The notes under the pieces are model-generated. The model did no database searches. It was not told the origin of the DNA and saw nothing but the letters and a program-made list of their open reading frames with translations. The position numbers and the translations under genes are program-made. This document shows positions 33,201-42,105 of a stretch of 53,348 nucleotides of DNA, piece by piece. Numbering within the stretch: the stretch's first letter is position 1; each line of letters starts with the position of its first letter. Source of the DNA: Lachnospiraceae bacterium (lineage in GTDB: Bacteria; Bacillota_A; Clostridia; Lachnospirales; Lachnospiraceae); contig QXWX01000044.1 of NCBI GenBank assembly GCA_009911175.1, positions 1 to 53,348 on the forward strand. Direction: 5' to 3'.

Positions 33201-36200
33201 TACCCGGCTGTCTTTTAAATTCAGGGAATCCTCCAAAATCTGGTAGGCGTTCCTGCGGCTTGTTCCATAAGTCATGTTCACGAGGGAATTTCCATAATCC
33301 GCATTTTTGCCCTTGACGTTCCACTGCCCGGTCACGCCGGAAAACTGTATGCCCATGACGTTCCTGTCAAGTAAATGCTGCGGCGTTTCAAAGGTGTCAC
33401 GCATGAAATCCTCCAGGTACTCCGGCTTCACCCATGTTGCGCCGATACGCACCTCAATCTCACTTGCGTCAAGCTCTTTGGGCTGCACCTGCGTGAGCGC
33501 CTGCACATTTACGGCATATTCCGGGTGGTTCTCCGCATAGGTTTTCGCCGTTTCCAGCTTGTCACGGACGTTGCCGCTTAAATACTCGTCCGCCGTTTCC
33601 CATTTGTCCGTCACGGGATTCTGGAAGATAATTCCCGTCAGTTCCTCTTTTATCCTGTCAACGCTTTTCCCGGACAGCTCCGCCATATAGTCAAGGTCAA
33701 CCTTCGCCTTCTCTGACAGCGACACCGCAAGGGCTTCGGTTGCCGTGTCAACGCTTGTGACAACCTCCGCTTTCTTAATGGTACGCTTCGTGAACATATC
33801 CGCCTTGCCCACAAATTTGCCTTCCTCGTCCGTCTTTTCAAGGGAGCATAACAGACAATAGCTGCTGTCCTGGTTAAACGCCCTCTTGTTGGTCTGGGAA
33901 TTGATAAGCCCGTACTTTTTGGAGAAATCATCGTACAGCCGGTTTAACTCCGCCTGCTTTTCCTTAATGACGGTATCCGGGTATTCCTGAAGCTGCACGT
34001 TGATCAGTTCCTGCGTACAATCCCTTATCCCCACCATGCCCTTAATGCGCTGCAGCATGGAATCCTTCATACCCACAGGCTTCATGACGGAGTTTTCCCG
34101 GTAATAAACCTTATCCTCCACAAGCGTATAACTGTAATTCTTCACCTCCGGGTCTGCAGGGATTGTCTGGTCTGACAGTTCATCGTCCAGCTCATCCAGT
34201 TCCACTTCCTCAATCTCCCCACCAATGCGGGTTATAGCTTCTGTAAGCTGCTCCGCAAAAGGTCTTGACGTGTCGGGCTGGCAGGTGCTTTCCATCCCAT
34301 ACGGGCCGGAAACCATCTCCATCTTTCCCACGATCATCTCCGGGTGTACGGCAAAATAGCTGTTCATGGCGATGCCGTTTTCATCTTCCGAAAGGTGTAC
34401 CCAATCCGGCTCCAGATCCATAACCCGGTCACGCTTCTTTAAGAATAAAATATCGGAAGTGACTTCCGTTCCTGCGTTTTCCTTAAAAGCGGTATTTGGC
34501 AGTCTGACCGCCCCCAAAAGCTCCGCCCTTTGCGCAAGGTATTTCCGCACTTCCGGGCTTTTCTTATCCATTGTTCCCTTGCTTGTCACGAAAGCGACCA
34601 CGCCGCCCGGACGCACTTTATCCAGGGTCTTTGCGAAAAAATAATCGTGAACGAGAAAATTATTTTTATCATACTGCCTGTCAGACACTTTATATTGTCC
34701 GAAAGGCACATTTCCCACCGCCACGTCAAAGAAATCGTTCGGATAGTCTGTCTTTTCAAAGCCGGAAATCTTAATGTTGGCTTTTGGGTAAAGCTGCTTC
34801 GCAATCCGTCCGGTGATCCCGTCCAGTTCCACGCCGTACAGCCTGCTGTCCTGCATATTCTCCGGAAGCATACCGAAGAAATTACCGATGCCCATTGCAG
34901 GCTCCAGTACATTTCCTTTTTCAAACCCCATTTGTTCCAGGGCTTCATAGATACTGCGGATAATCACAGGACTTGTGTAATGGGCATTTAAGGTACTCCC
35001 CCTTGCGGAAGCGTATTCTCCATCCGACAGCAGGCTCTTTAATTCCTGGTATTCCCCCGCCCATGCGCTTTTGTTCTGGTCAAAGGCATCGGCAAGGCCG
35101 CCCCACCCGACATACTGCGCTAAAATCTTCTGTTCCTCCGGCGTGGCAATGCGGTTTTCTCCCTCAATCTTTTCAAGGGTGCGGATTGCCTCTATATTTT
35201 TTCTGAATTTCTCTTTCGGCGAAAATCCTGCGCCCGCCTTTGCCCTATCCGTTCCGGGAAAATCTTCTGTGATACGGAAATTAACTGCCCCGGACTTATC
35301 CATTTTCGGCTCCGCCTGCTTTGCAGGAATTTTCATATCCGGTTCAGGCTCCTTTGGCATTAACTTCTCTGGTTCGGCTTTCTCCGGCTCCTCAAAATGC
35401 AGCTTCTCTATAACCACATCATAAGGCAGCTTGTTTTTTTCGCCCGGATAGACCTTTACGGTTTCCGTTGTGTATCCCGTCTGCTCAGGCTCTTTTTCTT
35501 CTGACGTAAACAGGTGTGCGTTCCGTTCATCCTGCCGCAGCAGCTTCGCAAAGTCCTCCTTACTCTCCAAACGGCGAGGTGGATCGAACAGGGAGCGATC
35601 CATAATCTCCACATTCCAATCATCGGTTCGGGTAATCTCATAGGGCTTATTGTCCAGATATACCCTATCCCCAACCCGGTAATCCCGCTTCTGGACATCG
35701 TGTCCAGAAGTTTCCTGCGTTTTGCCGGACAGCATCTCCTCTTTCCGGGTAAAGTCATTCCAGACACGCTCTGAAACAGCAGAAAAATAAGGCGATTCAT
35801 CTTCCATGATTTCATACTCAAGCTCTTTCAGAGCCTCAAGGCTTTCTGCCCCTGCTATCTTTTCATGGTATTTAAAGTAAACCGCTTCCCTGCTGAGAAT
35901 CCCCTCCAGACGTTCCAGTTCCGGCTCCGGCATCCGTTCCCATATATCATCCTTTTCTGTATGAATGGTAAAGCCTTCTCCGTCATCGTGGTATTCCAGG
36001 GTATATTGCAGGGTATCATGCTCTCCACGTATGTCACATTCAAAGTCATATACCGTAGTCCGGGAACCTGCAAAATATTCCCTGTTGGTCAAGACCAGAT
36101 TCTGTATATCATCTGCGGTCAGCGGCTTGTCCGTACTATCTTTCCGTATCTGTCCATCAGGAACCGCCTTTGCACGTTCAATCTCAATGGTATGCCACTG

Positions 36201-39200
36201 ATCCACCTCTGCCGCATTCTCGAAATCAATACCGTTCTTATGGCAGTATTCAGCCGCTTCGTCAACCGTTCCAAATGTGGGCATATCCCCGTGGCTGTCA
36301 CGGTAGCTCTGTATTTCCTCCCCTGTGCTTCCGTCCATAACAGAAATATAATAACTATCAGCATGGGCATCCGATGTAAGGGAAATGGCATAATAAAACC
36401 CCTGCTCTGCACCGCCTTCAAAACGGGAATATACCTCCGCTTCATGCCGGTCAATATCCCGCATGGCTTCCAGGTCAATGTAATCGTCCTCCACTTCATC
36501 CCGGTACGGCTTATGGTCATACTCAAAAAAATCCTTCCCATTTACCGACGCATAGAAGAAATCGCTGTCCTCCACGGAATTGCCAACCACATATACGTTA
36601 TCCCCGGCATTCCATTCATCCGCCTTTACGCACTCCTGTCCGTCAATGGAAATCGGTTCGCCGGACTTCAAAGCCTTCTGACTTGCAGAAGGCTTGACAT
36701 CATGTCCAGAAGTTTCTTTCTGCGCCTGCTCCCTTTTGTATCGGCTCTGCTCCCGCATGGACTGGAATACCATATCATCATATCCAATCACATCAATCAG
36801 ATCGGCGTGATTGTCTATGTACTCCTGCGCCAGTTCCCGGTTGATAAAAAATCGGTTATGCTCCGGATAAGGTATCAGAAGCCCGTCCTCTGCCGTTGTC
36901 ACAAGGCGGTAGCGCACTCCCTCCCTACCGTCCGCATACTGGTGGGTATAAAAGCCTATCCCCGGCTCCGAAAAATCCTCAGAGGATTCCAGCGCAACCG
37001 TGATTTTCTCCACTTCCTCCACATCAGCGAATCTTAAAGCGTAATCTTCCCCGCTTTCCTTTGCCCCGTCCAGTGTTTCCGAAACGGAAACCGGACTTGC
37101 GTCCGTATCGTGGGTGTCATACAGGGCATACCCTTCCGCTTCCTTGTCAATCCAGAGAAATTCCCCATTCGGCAGCTTTGCGCTCCACTGTGCAGGCTGT
37201 CCGTTATCATCATCCGCTTCATGTATGATGTGCCAGTCTAATTCTCCTTCCGCAATCTCCGGCAAATCTTCCTGCGCCTGTGCTTGCTCCGCTTCGTTCT
37301 GAGCCGCAAGTTCTTTCTCACGCTCAATATGCCGCCTTGCCTGGTTGATAAAGCCATTCAGCACGGCAGGATGGGAAGCGGCGACTATATCCCTGCTCTC
37401 ATACATGGCATACGGTTCAATGGACTTTGCCCATTCCTTATTTTCCGGGGAAATCCTTTCCTCCTGCCTGCGGTGCATGACGGTATTCGCAAGCACATAG
37501 CTTACTCTCTCTATGCCGTATTCCCGGATAACGCCCTCCGCCGTTCCCTTTGGCAGACGGTGTCCGTCAAAATTCTCTGCGATAGCCCGGTCAATGGCAT
37601 CCTTGCAGGAAACCTTTGTGTCACGCTCTATTTTCGCCTGCGCCTGTTCAAGCTCTTTCTGCGCCTGTTCCTCTTTATACTCCGCATAGGCTTCCTTGCC
37701 TTTCGGGGATAAATATTTATCTTCCCGGATAAGTTTACGGATACGCTTCTCTACCGCTTTCCACGGTAACAGCACGTCCGCATAAGGGTTTGATAAATCT
37801 CCCTTTTTCAGACTGATGCCCTTAAAATTGTGATCCTCCCAACTGTGGTCAGCCCCCGCCAGCGCATGGGAACTTCCGCCCGTGCCGTATTCATGTTTCA
37901 AAAAATCAGCCGCATCCTTACCGTCATGCCCCTCCATGAAATAATCATAGATGCGGAATGAGCCGTGTACAAAGCCGCTTCCTCTGCCGAGCCTGTGGTC
38001 TATCTCGTCCTGCGTGATAAAGTCCTCTTTCTTCACCTCCACATGGTCAGCTACCGGGAATGTTTTCTTCTGCAAGAGCAGGTTGTCAAGCTCTGCCCGC
38101 AGTTCTTCTTTCGATATGACAGAACGAAAACGCAGCTTTTTCTCATCGCTTTCAAGCTGTGACAGCGCTTTATCCATATGGGAAGCCGCCATATCCACTC
38201 CCTCCGGTGTGGACAGCAGGTCTACCAGCCTTGCATGGGAATCCGGGAAATTGGCGGCTTTCATTTCCAGTTCTTCCGGCATTTCCCCCATACCGTCACG
38301 GAAGAAAAAATACAGATGATTCGCAATGCGCCCACGCTCCACCTCGTCCACAAGGTAGGCTTCGTTTGCGCCCATATAAGAGCCGTTTTCCACCTGGGAG
38401 CGTATCTGTGCTTCAATCTCTTTCCAGTCCATTGTAAGCGCCGGACGTTCTAACGCAGACGTACCTTTTGCAACGCTCATTCCCTGGCTGTCGAACCACA
38501 CGGCTACCTGTTTCCCCTCAAACTCAAAGCCTTTCCCAGTAGCGCCGTATTCTCTTTTAAGAAATGCTGCCATTTCCTCCGGTGTCTTGCCCTGCTGGTA
38601 CTTGGCATAAATACGCTTGCGGCTGTTCTCCCTGCCGCCCCCGCTTCGCAGGATTGTGTCAATCTGCTCCTGCGGCAGTGCTGCCTTTGGCTGACCGGGG
38701 CTTGTCTTTTCTGCCGGGAGAATGCCATCCTCCGCCTCTTTCATGGCAATGCCGCCGACCTGCTCCGAGAACATGGAAAATAAATCAAGCTGCTGATACA
38801 TCCCATTCGTATCAATCTGTTCCGCCTTTTCCCCCGGAAGCAGGTATACATCATCCTCCATATAGTAATTGACAAAGAAACGAGCATCCTCCCATGTTAG
38901 GAGCGTTTCGTTCTCTATTCCCGGCTTCCCGGTCATGTTGATGTGAATCCCTTCCTCATTGGCATAGAAACCGACAGGAATACCCGCCGCCTCATACCCG
39001 TAATAGGTGTTAAAATGGAAACAGTTCTTAAAATATTCCGTCTGCAGCATCGCATCCTGCTCCATTGCGAAATATCCCGCTATCTCCGGTCTTTTATGGA
39101 TAAGGAAATCGTCAGAGCATAAAACCCCTTTCTGAACCTCCATCGCCTTTTCCGCAAAGTCCAGGTTATCCAAAAAAGAGCCGGACAATGAATCCCCTCC

Positions 39201-40577
39201 ATTATCCGGCTTTTCTGTTTCCTTATTCGGTTGTGCTTCGCTGTTTAAAGGCTGTAGACCAGCTCCGTCAGTACGGTTTCCTCCGCCGAGTGCCTGATGC
39301 CGTTCATCTTCGCCACCCATTTCATCTGATCGGAGGCTTTCAGAGCCTCGTCCACTCCCTCGGCTTTCGCCATCTGCTCCGTCAGGAAGTCCATCCTTTC
39401 CTCCGCCTGTTTCTGTATCTCCAGGCAGTGCGCTTTCAGCCTGCCCTCCATCAGAAGCCCGCTGTAAATCCCCCTCCGGTGTTCCTTCAGGTAATTCTTC
39501 CGCATCAGCCCGTACTTGGTCAGCGGCTCCTCCGGCTCGCTGTCCGGTGTCAGGTTGGGTATCAGGTAATCCCCGTTCTTCTCGTATGTCAGTTCCATGC
39601 AAGGTGCCCTCCGTTTCTATATGGTTGGTGTCTGTATCAATTTGTGGTTCGTTTTCGCTTTCACGCTTTAAAGCATTATAGCGTGGTTCCGGTTCATTTG
39701 CAAGCGTTTTTTCAGGATTTTTTTCAGCAGCGGCAGTCTGTACCCCGTCCGCCCTCTCCCCTGCCTTGCCTGCGGCTTTCTGTGTGGCTTTCTGCCGTGC
39801 CATCTGGCGGTCATAAGCCGCAACCGTCCTCCCAATCTCCATAAGGAGCGGCTTGCACATATCCGTGGTGGCATTGCCGATCACGGACAATGCCATTGTG
39901 GTGTTAAACTCACTGATATAGTCAAAATTCAGTTCGTCTTTCCAGAAATCCATGTCAGCGCCGCACCGGGATAATAGGGTATAGGCGATGCTTGCGGACA
40001 GCGTTTCCCTAAGCCGCAGCCCCACGTTCAGCTCGTCAAGTTCCTCCAGGAAGCTGCCCTCCTTTGCGTAGGACATATCCCGCATCAGTTCCCCGTAATA
40101 ATCTTCCGCAATCCTCCCGGCAATCTCCATGAGCCTGCCCTCAAAGGTTCTGCCCGTATCGGTTGCCCCGTAGGTCTTTTCAAGCTGCGCCAGCACAGCG
40201 CCCTTGTGTTCCTCCCGCATTTCCCACAGGTACGGGTCTTTCCCGATCCGCCTTGCCTTATGCACGTCCGACACGTCAAAAACATATTTCAGCCTGGGGC
40301 GTTCGCTCTCCCGGTCAAAAAGGGCGATTCCCTTTGCCCCACGGTTTACCCAGCAGAACATTTTTTCATTCCAGGTTTCCATGAGGGCGCAGGCTGTGGC
40401 ATCCGGTCTTTGTGCGTAGATCAGCATCTGATCCTCAAACGGGTATCGGTACAGCCTTGCGGCAGTGGTCAGGTACTTACTCCATTCCTCCCCGTTCTTT
40501 GACACCTGCCTTGCGGTTTCCCCGGCAAGCACGGAGATTTCATGGTATTTCTTTGAAACGTAATATTGTTCAGCCAT
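30225..40577 (-). CDS. Giant ICE protein: ArdC-like N-terminus, DUF3849, N6-methylase and SNF2-type helicase
   Basis: About 3450 aa; start ATG 40577, 6 nt after AAGGAGG. N-terminal ArdC-like region (RYPFEDQMLIYAQRPDATAC); residues ~330-445 are low-complexity because the same DNA encodes TnpV in another frame. Two related modules follow (KRIYAKYQQGKTPEEMAAFL, then RIYDYFMEGHDGKDAADFLK); DUF3849 ~960-1080 (AIAENFDGHRLPKGTAEGVI). Adenine-methylase domain ~1840-2040: GNVLEPAMGIGNFFGMLPEN and NVPFG at ~1957. SNF2-like helicase ~2545-3110: Walker A GAGKT (~2563), DESH (~2721), GTPISNS, QQEGRILRQG (~3052). A long coiled coil and disordered tail end it. Such proteins are conserved in Tn1549-like elements and are thought to process or protect transferred DNA. 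Confidence 0.9.
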   Translation of the reverse strand: MAEQYYVSKKYHEISVLAGETARQVSKNGEEWSKYLTTAARLYRYPFEDQMLIYAQRPDATACALMETWNEKMFCWVNRGAKGIALFDRESERPRLKYVFDVSDVHKARRIGKDPYLWEMREEHKGAVLAQLEKTYGATDTGRTFEGRLMEIAGRIAEDYYGELMRDMSYAKEGSFLEELDELNVGLRLRETLSASIAYTLLSRCGADMDFWKDELNFDYISEFNTTMALSVIGNATTDMCKPLLMEIGRTVAAYDRQMARQKATQKAAGKAGERADGVQTAAAEKNPEKTLANEPEPRYNALKRESENEPQIDTDTNHIETEGTLHGTDIREERGLPDTQPDTGQRAGGAADQVRADAEELPEGTPEGDLQRASDGGQAESALPGDTETGGGKDGLPDGADGESRGSGRGSESLRSDEMGGEDERHQALGGGNRTDGAGLQPLNSEAQPNKETEKPDNGGDSLSGSFLDNLDFAEKAMEVQKGVLCSDDFLIHKRPEIAGYFAMEQDAMLQTEYFKNCFHFNTYYGYEAAGIPVGFYANEEGIHINMTGKPGIENETLLTWEDARFFVNYYMEDDVYLLPGEKAEQIDTNGMYQQLDLFSMFSEQVGGIAMKEAEDGILPAEKTSPGQPKAALPQEQIDTILRSGGGRENSRKRIYAKYQQGKTPEEMAAFLKREYGATGKGFEFEGKQVAVWFDSQGMSVAKGTSALERPALTMDWKEIEAQIRSQVENGSYMGANEAYLVDEVERGRIANHLYFFFRDGMGEMPEELEMKAANFPDSHARLVDLLSTPEGVDMAASHMDKALSQLESDEKKLRFRSVISKEELRAELDNLLLQKKTFPVADHVEVKKEDFITQDEIDHRLGRGSGFVHGSFRIYDYFMEGHDGKDAADFLKHEYGTGGSSHALAGADHSWEDHNFKGISLKKGDLSNPYADVLLPWKAVEKRIRKLIREDKYLSPKGKEAYAEYKEEQAQKELEQAQAKIERDTKVSCKDAIDRAIAENFDGHRLPKGTAEGVIREYGIERVSYVLANTVMHRRQEERISPENKEWAKSIEPYAMYESRDIVAASHPAVLNGFINQARRHIEREKELAAQNEAEQAQAQEDLPEIAEGELDWHIIHEADDDNGQPAQWSAKLPNGEFLWIDKEAEGYALYDTHDTDASPVSVSETLDGAKESGEDYALRFADVEEVEKITVALESSEDFSEPGIGFYTHQYADGREGVRYRLVTTAEDGLLIPYPEHNRFFINRELAQEYIDNHADLIDVIGYDDMVFQSMREQSRYKREQAQKETSGHDVKPSASQKALKSGEPISIDGQECVKADEWNAGDNVYVVGNSVEDSDFFYASVNGKDFFEYDHKPYRDEVEDDYIDLEAMRDIDRHEAEVYSRFEGGAEQGFYYAISLTSDAHADSYYISVMDGSTGEEIQSYRDSHGDMPTFGTVDEAAEYCHKNGIDFENAAEVDQWHTIEIERAKAVPDGQIRKDSTDKPLTADDIQNLVLTNREYFAGSRTTVYDFECDIRGEHDTLQYTLEYHDDGEGFTIHTEKDDIWERMPEPELERLEGILSREAVYFKYHEKIAGAESLEALKELEYEIMEDESPYFSAVSERVWNDFTRKEEMLSGKTQETSGHDVQKRDYRVGDRVYLDNKPYEITRTDDWNVEIMDRSLFDPPRRLESKEDFAKLLRQDERNAHLFTSEEKEPEQTGYTTETVKVYPGEKNKLPYDVVIEKLHFEEPEKAEPEKLMPKEPEPDMKIPAKQAEPKMDKSGAVNFRITEDFPGTDRAKAGAGFSPKEKFRKNIEAIRTLEKIEGENRIATPEEQKILAQYVGWGGLADAFDQNKSAWAGEYQELKSLLSDGEYASARGSTLNAHYTSPVIIRSIYEALEQMGFEKGNVLEPAMGIGNFFGMLPENMQDSRLYGVELDGITGRIAKQLYPKANIKISGFEKTDYPNDFFDVAVGNVPFGQYKVSDRQYDKNNFLVHDYFFAKTLDKVRPGGVVAFVTSKGTMDKKSPEVRKYLAQRAELLGAVRLPNTAFKENAGTEVTSDILFLKKRDRVMDLEPDWVHLSEDENGIAMNSYFAVHPEMIVGKMEMVSGPYGMESTCQPDTSRPFAEQLTEAITRIGGEIEEVELDELDDELSDQTIPADPEVKNYSYTLVEDKVYYRENSVMKPVGMKDSMLQRIKGMVGIRDCTQELINVQLQEYPDTVIKEKQAELNRLYDDFSKKYGLINSQTNKRAFNQDSSYCLLCSLEKTDEEGKFVGKADMFTKRTIKKAEVVTSVDTATEALAVSLSEKAKVDLDYMAELSGKSVDRIKEELTGIIFQNPVTDKWETADEYLSGNVRDKLETAKTYAENHPEYAVNVQALTQVQPKELDASEIEVRIGATWVKPEYLEDFMRDTFETPQHLLDRNVMGIQFSGVTGQWNVKGKNADYGNSLVNMTYGTSRRNAYQILEDSLNLKDSRVYDTITEDGKEKRVLNKKETTLAAQKQDTIREAFKDWVFRDPDRRQDLVAKYNKLFNSTRPREYDGEHLKFPGMTPDIELKPHQKSAVAHVLYGDNTLLAHCVGAGKTFEMTAAAMESKRLGLCQKSLFVVPNHLTEQWASDFLRLYPGANILAATKKDFEPANRKKFCSRIATGDYDAVIIGHSQFEKIPLSMERQEAMIERQISEIELAIEQAKADNGERYTIKQMEKTRKSLEARLEKLNDTSRKDNVVTFEQLGVDRLFVDESHFYKNLFLYTKMRNVAGIAQTEAQKSSDMFAKCQYLDELTGGKGVTFATGTPISNSMTELYTNMRYLQYGTLQKLGLGHFDSWASSFGETQTAIELSPEGTGYRAKTRFAKFFNLPELIALFKESADIQTPDMLKLPVPEAEYENVVLKPSEYQQDMVSSLADRAEAVRNRLVEPYQDNMLKITNDGRKLALDQRLINDMLPDSETSKSATCVGKSFEIWEQTKEKKSAQIIFCDLSTPKGDGTFNVYEDIKNKLVEKGVPPEEIAFIHEANTELRKAELFGKVRSGQVRFLLGSTQKMGAGTNVQDRLIALHHLDVPWRPSDIEQQEGRILRQGNLNPKVKIFRYVTEGTFDSYSWQLIENKQKFIGQIMTSKSPVRSCEDVDEAALTYAEVKALATGNPYIKEKMDLDIQVSKLKLMKGNHTSQKYRLEDDILKRYPQQIATLKERISGMEADIQTAKANLPADKEQFFMKVGDKAYTDKKEAGAALVEMCKETKTVNVPATVGEYAGFKMAVSFDSFNHKFVMNLKGQLSHNLEIGSDPLGNIARINHALESMPKQLAEAQTKLETVERQLETAKVEVTKPFAQEAELAEKLERLSALNALLNMDEKGDDALGMDDAPEEENEGQETSGHDVQKSGQEEEASIKPETGESSMDMPIPYPVENARHNYAVDNGKPQGAKLAAAMADKPVQRTSLREKLETFKAKVSGTDKLSIEKAKGKEETL
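30492..30521 (-). repeat. Palindromic in-frame element QETSGHDVQK (giant, C-terminal linker)
   Basis: Identical 30-nt core to 26524-26553, same frame. Located in the disordered tail after the helicase. Confidence 0.8.
35688..35717 (-). repeat. Palindromic in-frame element QETSGHDVQK (giant, middle)
   Basis: One base different from the other copies (GACAC instead of GACAT), same frame, between two domains of the giant protein. Confidence 0.8.
36666..36722 (-). repeat. Extended palindromic element KETSGHDVKPSASQKALKS (giant)
   Basis: The ETSGHDV part is followed by a second palindrome, AAGCCTTCTG-5 nt-CAGAAGGCTT, encoding PSASQKAL in frame. Forms HDANQSAKQNDLKP (25801-25850) and HDANNSARRDGLKP (48855-48897) are diverged relatives. 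Confidence 0.7.
39245..39598 (-). CDS. tnpV: TnpV-family protein nested in another frame of the giant gene
   Basis: 117 aa, starting MELTYEKNGDYLIPNLTPDS, followed by TKYGLMRKNYLKEHRRGIYS and RMDFLTEQMAKAEGVDEALK, and ending HSAEETVLTELVYSL. This matches TnpV, a ~115-aa protein of clostridial transposable elements, at full length. GGAGGG lies 8 nt before ATG. The overlapping stretch of the giant protein is repetitive Gly/Asp/Glu-rich sequence (ADAEELPEGTPEGDLQRASD), as expected when an older frame is read in a new one. Both frames are open, so the segment is dual-coding. Function of TnpV is not established. Confidence 0.8.
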   Translation of the reverse strand: MELTYEKNGDYLIPNLTPDSEPEEPLTKYGLMRKNYLKEHRRGIYSGLLMEGRLKAHCLEIQKQAEERMDFLTEQMAKAEGVDEALKASDQMKWVAKMNGIRHSAEETVLTELVYSL

Positions 40578-40588
40578 CCGCACCCTCC

Positions 40589-40936
40589 TTAATCATAAAA
40601 CCCGTTTTCCTCAATGCCCTTTTCCAGAATGGACGCTATCAGCACATCCAGCTCCACGCCGTTTATCTCGCTGACCACAATCAGCTTCGCAAGGGTATTC
40701 TTTTCCACCGGAACCGAATACCGTTCCTGATCCGGACACAGCTCACGCACACAGACGCCAAGCGCATCCGCAATCTGGCAGAGCGTATTTATATCCGCCT
40801 CACGGATTCCCGCCATGATGTCCAGGAGCGTATCCTCACGGACGCCGGATAATGCCGCCAGCCCCGGTATACTCATATCCATCTCTTTCATCGTATTTAA
40901 AACCTTATCACCTGTGCTTAAAATCTCTGCTCCCAT
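40589..40936 (-). CDS. XRE-like helix-turn-helix protein
   Basis: 115 aa from ATG 40936 (GGAGG 8 nt upstream); the open frame further upstream is not protein-like. Starts MGAEILSTGDKVLNTMKEMD, with an HTH at MSIPGLAALSGVREDTLLDI and CQIADALGVCVRELCPD. The C-terminal half (KLIVVSEINGVELDVLIASI) may form a dimerisation element. Lies just before the giant gene, likely co-transcribed; perhaps a regulator of the core operon. Confidence 0.75.
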   Translation of the reverse strand: MGAEILSTGDKVLNTMKEMDMSIPGLAALSGVREDTLLDIMAGIREADINTLCQIADALGVCVRELCPDQERYSVPVEKNTLAKLIVVSEINGVELDVLIASILEKGIEENGFYD

Positions 40937-40949
40937 TGCCATTCCCTCC

Positions 40950-41237
40950 TTATTCTGTTTTGCTGCCGAAAGAAAAAGCTGTATTTTCTTTCGCTTTTGT
41001 GGCTGCAAACTTTGCTTTGACTTCCGCCACCTTAGACTCCAGGACGGAAAACATAGCCTCCACCTGTTCCGGTGTATAGTCATACGCCGACCTGTTGGCA
41101 AGGTTCTCAATCCTGCCAATGGCATCCATCGCCTTATTGATGCGGTACTCCCCAAGCCGGATAAATTTCTCCGCTTTGGTTTCCCCTGTCTTTCCTGCAG
41201 AAATGTTTTCTGTTACATTTTCCATTGCTTCACTCAT
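40950..41237 (-). CDS. Conserved ICE protein, 95 aa, unknown function
   Basis: Starts MSEAMENVTENISAGKTGET. Central helices (KFIRLGEYRINKAMDAIGRI, NLANRSAYDYTPEQVEAMFS) end with VLESKVAEVKAKFA and a polar tail. Acidic and helical throughout. GAGAGG precedes ATG. Position between the methylase and HTH gene matches small helical proteins seen in Tn1549-like elements. Confidence 0.65.
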   Translation of the reverse strand: MSEAMENVTENISAGKTGETKAEKFIRLGEYRINKAMDAIGRIENLANRSAYDYTPEQVEAMFSVLESKVAEVKAKFAATKAKENTAFSFGSKTE

Positions 41238-41314
41238 ACTGTTTTCCTCTCTTTTATCAAATTTATATAAAAGCGCAGGAGATTGCTATGCCCCTGCGCT
41301 CTTTTTACAGTCCT

Positions 41315-42088
41315 TCACGTAAAAGACTGTATCCTTGGCAATATGAAATCCTGTATGTACTGTTCTTCTTTCTCTGCCGCCAGCCAATTCCGCCCGGTTC
41401 TGATGCAGGCTTCTATCTCCGTACCGCTTCCGGCAAACGGTATCAGCACTAAATCGCCCGGCTTACTGCTTGCAAGCAGGATTCTCTCTGCCAGTTTCTC
41501 CGGTTTCTGCGTGGGATGACCTGTCCATTCTTTATAATTGGGCATAATGCGTGAAAATTCCCACACATTCCCACAGGACTTCCCTTTCGGATTTTTCCGT
41601 TTGTCCTTTTCACCCCCTTTGCTGTAAGCAACTCTGACTTCATCAATATTGAGTGTGTGCAGCGCTTTACTATAAAACCAAAGCAGTTCTGTTTCATTAC
41701 GGTATGATGCCTTTGCCGGACGCCCCGTTTTATAATTCCATACAATCAGATTTCTTTTTATCCAGTCAAGCCGATCCAAAACAAGGACTGAAAGTTTATC
41801 TATCATCATGCAGCTTCCCCAACAATAGAACGCCCCTGTCGACTTTAATACCCGGCAGCACTCTGCCGCCCATAGGGAACACCATTCCAGATATTCCTCC
41901 TCAGAATGAAACACAAAATCGAATCCGCCTTTCATTCTGTAATATGGCGGGTCAGCAATAACCAGATCGACACTTTCACATGGCAGTTTTGCTAATATGT
42001 TCATACAGTCAGTTCCGTACACATAGTTCAGTCTGTCCGCAAATACCCGCCCATCCTGCATTGCGGCAGGCACTCCTTCCGTATGCAA
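41315..42088 (-). CDS. DNA N4/N6-methyltransferase
   Basis: 257 aa. TTG start, 8 nt after GGGGAGG. Catalytic motif IV VIADPPYYRMKGGFDF at ~43; IKRNLIVWNYKTGRPAKASY and NVWEFSRI in the middle; GHPTQKPEKLAERILLASSK before the SAM-binding motif I FAGSGTEIEACIRTGRN (~214). The order (IV before I) is the beta class. Without a partner endonuclease it probably modifies the ICE to escape host restriction. Directly downstream of topoisomerase gene. Confidence 0.9.
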   Translation of the reverse strand: MHTEGVPAAMQDGRVFADRLNYVYGTDCMNILAKLPCESVDLVIADPPYYRMKGGFDFVFHSEEEYLEWCSLWAAECCRVLKSTGAFYCWGSCMMIDKLSVLVLDRLDWIKRNLIVWNYKTGRPAKASYRNETELLWFYSKALHTLNIDEVRVAYSKGGEKDKRKNPKGKSCGNVWEFSRIMPNYKEWTGHPTQKPEKLAERILLASSKPGDLVLIPFAGSGTEIEACIRTGRNWLAAEKEEQYIQDFILPRIQSFT

Positions 42089-42105
42089 ATAGATTACCTC
42101 CCCTG

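Noticed and set aside
35865..37037. 390-aa plus-strand open frame inside the giant gene
   Set aside because: Antisense of a clearly coding region; cysteine/leucine-rich composition typical of reverse-strand translation.
41449..41745. 98-aa second frame inside the methylase gene
   Set aside because: No ribosome site and no conserved motif, unlike the nested tnpV; considered a shadow.
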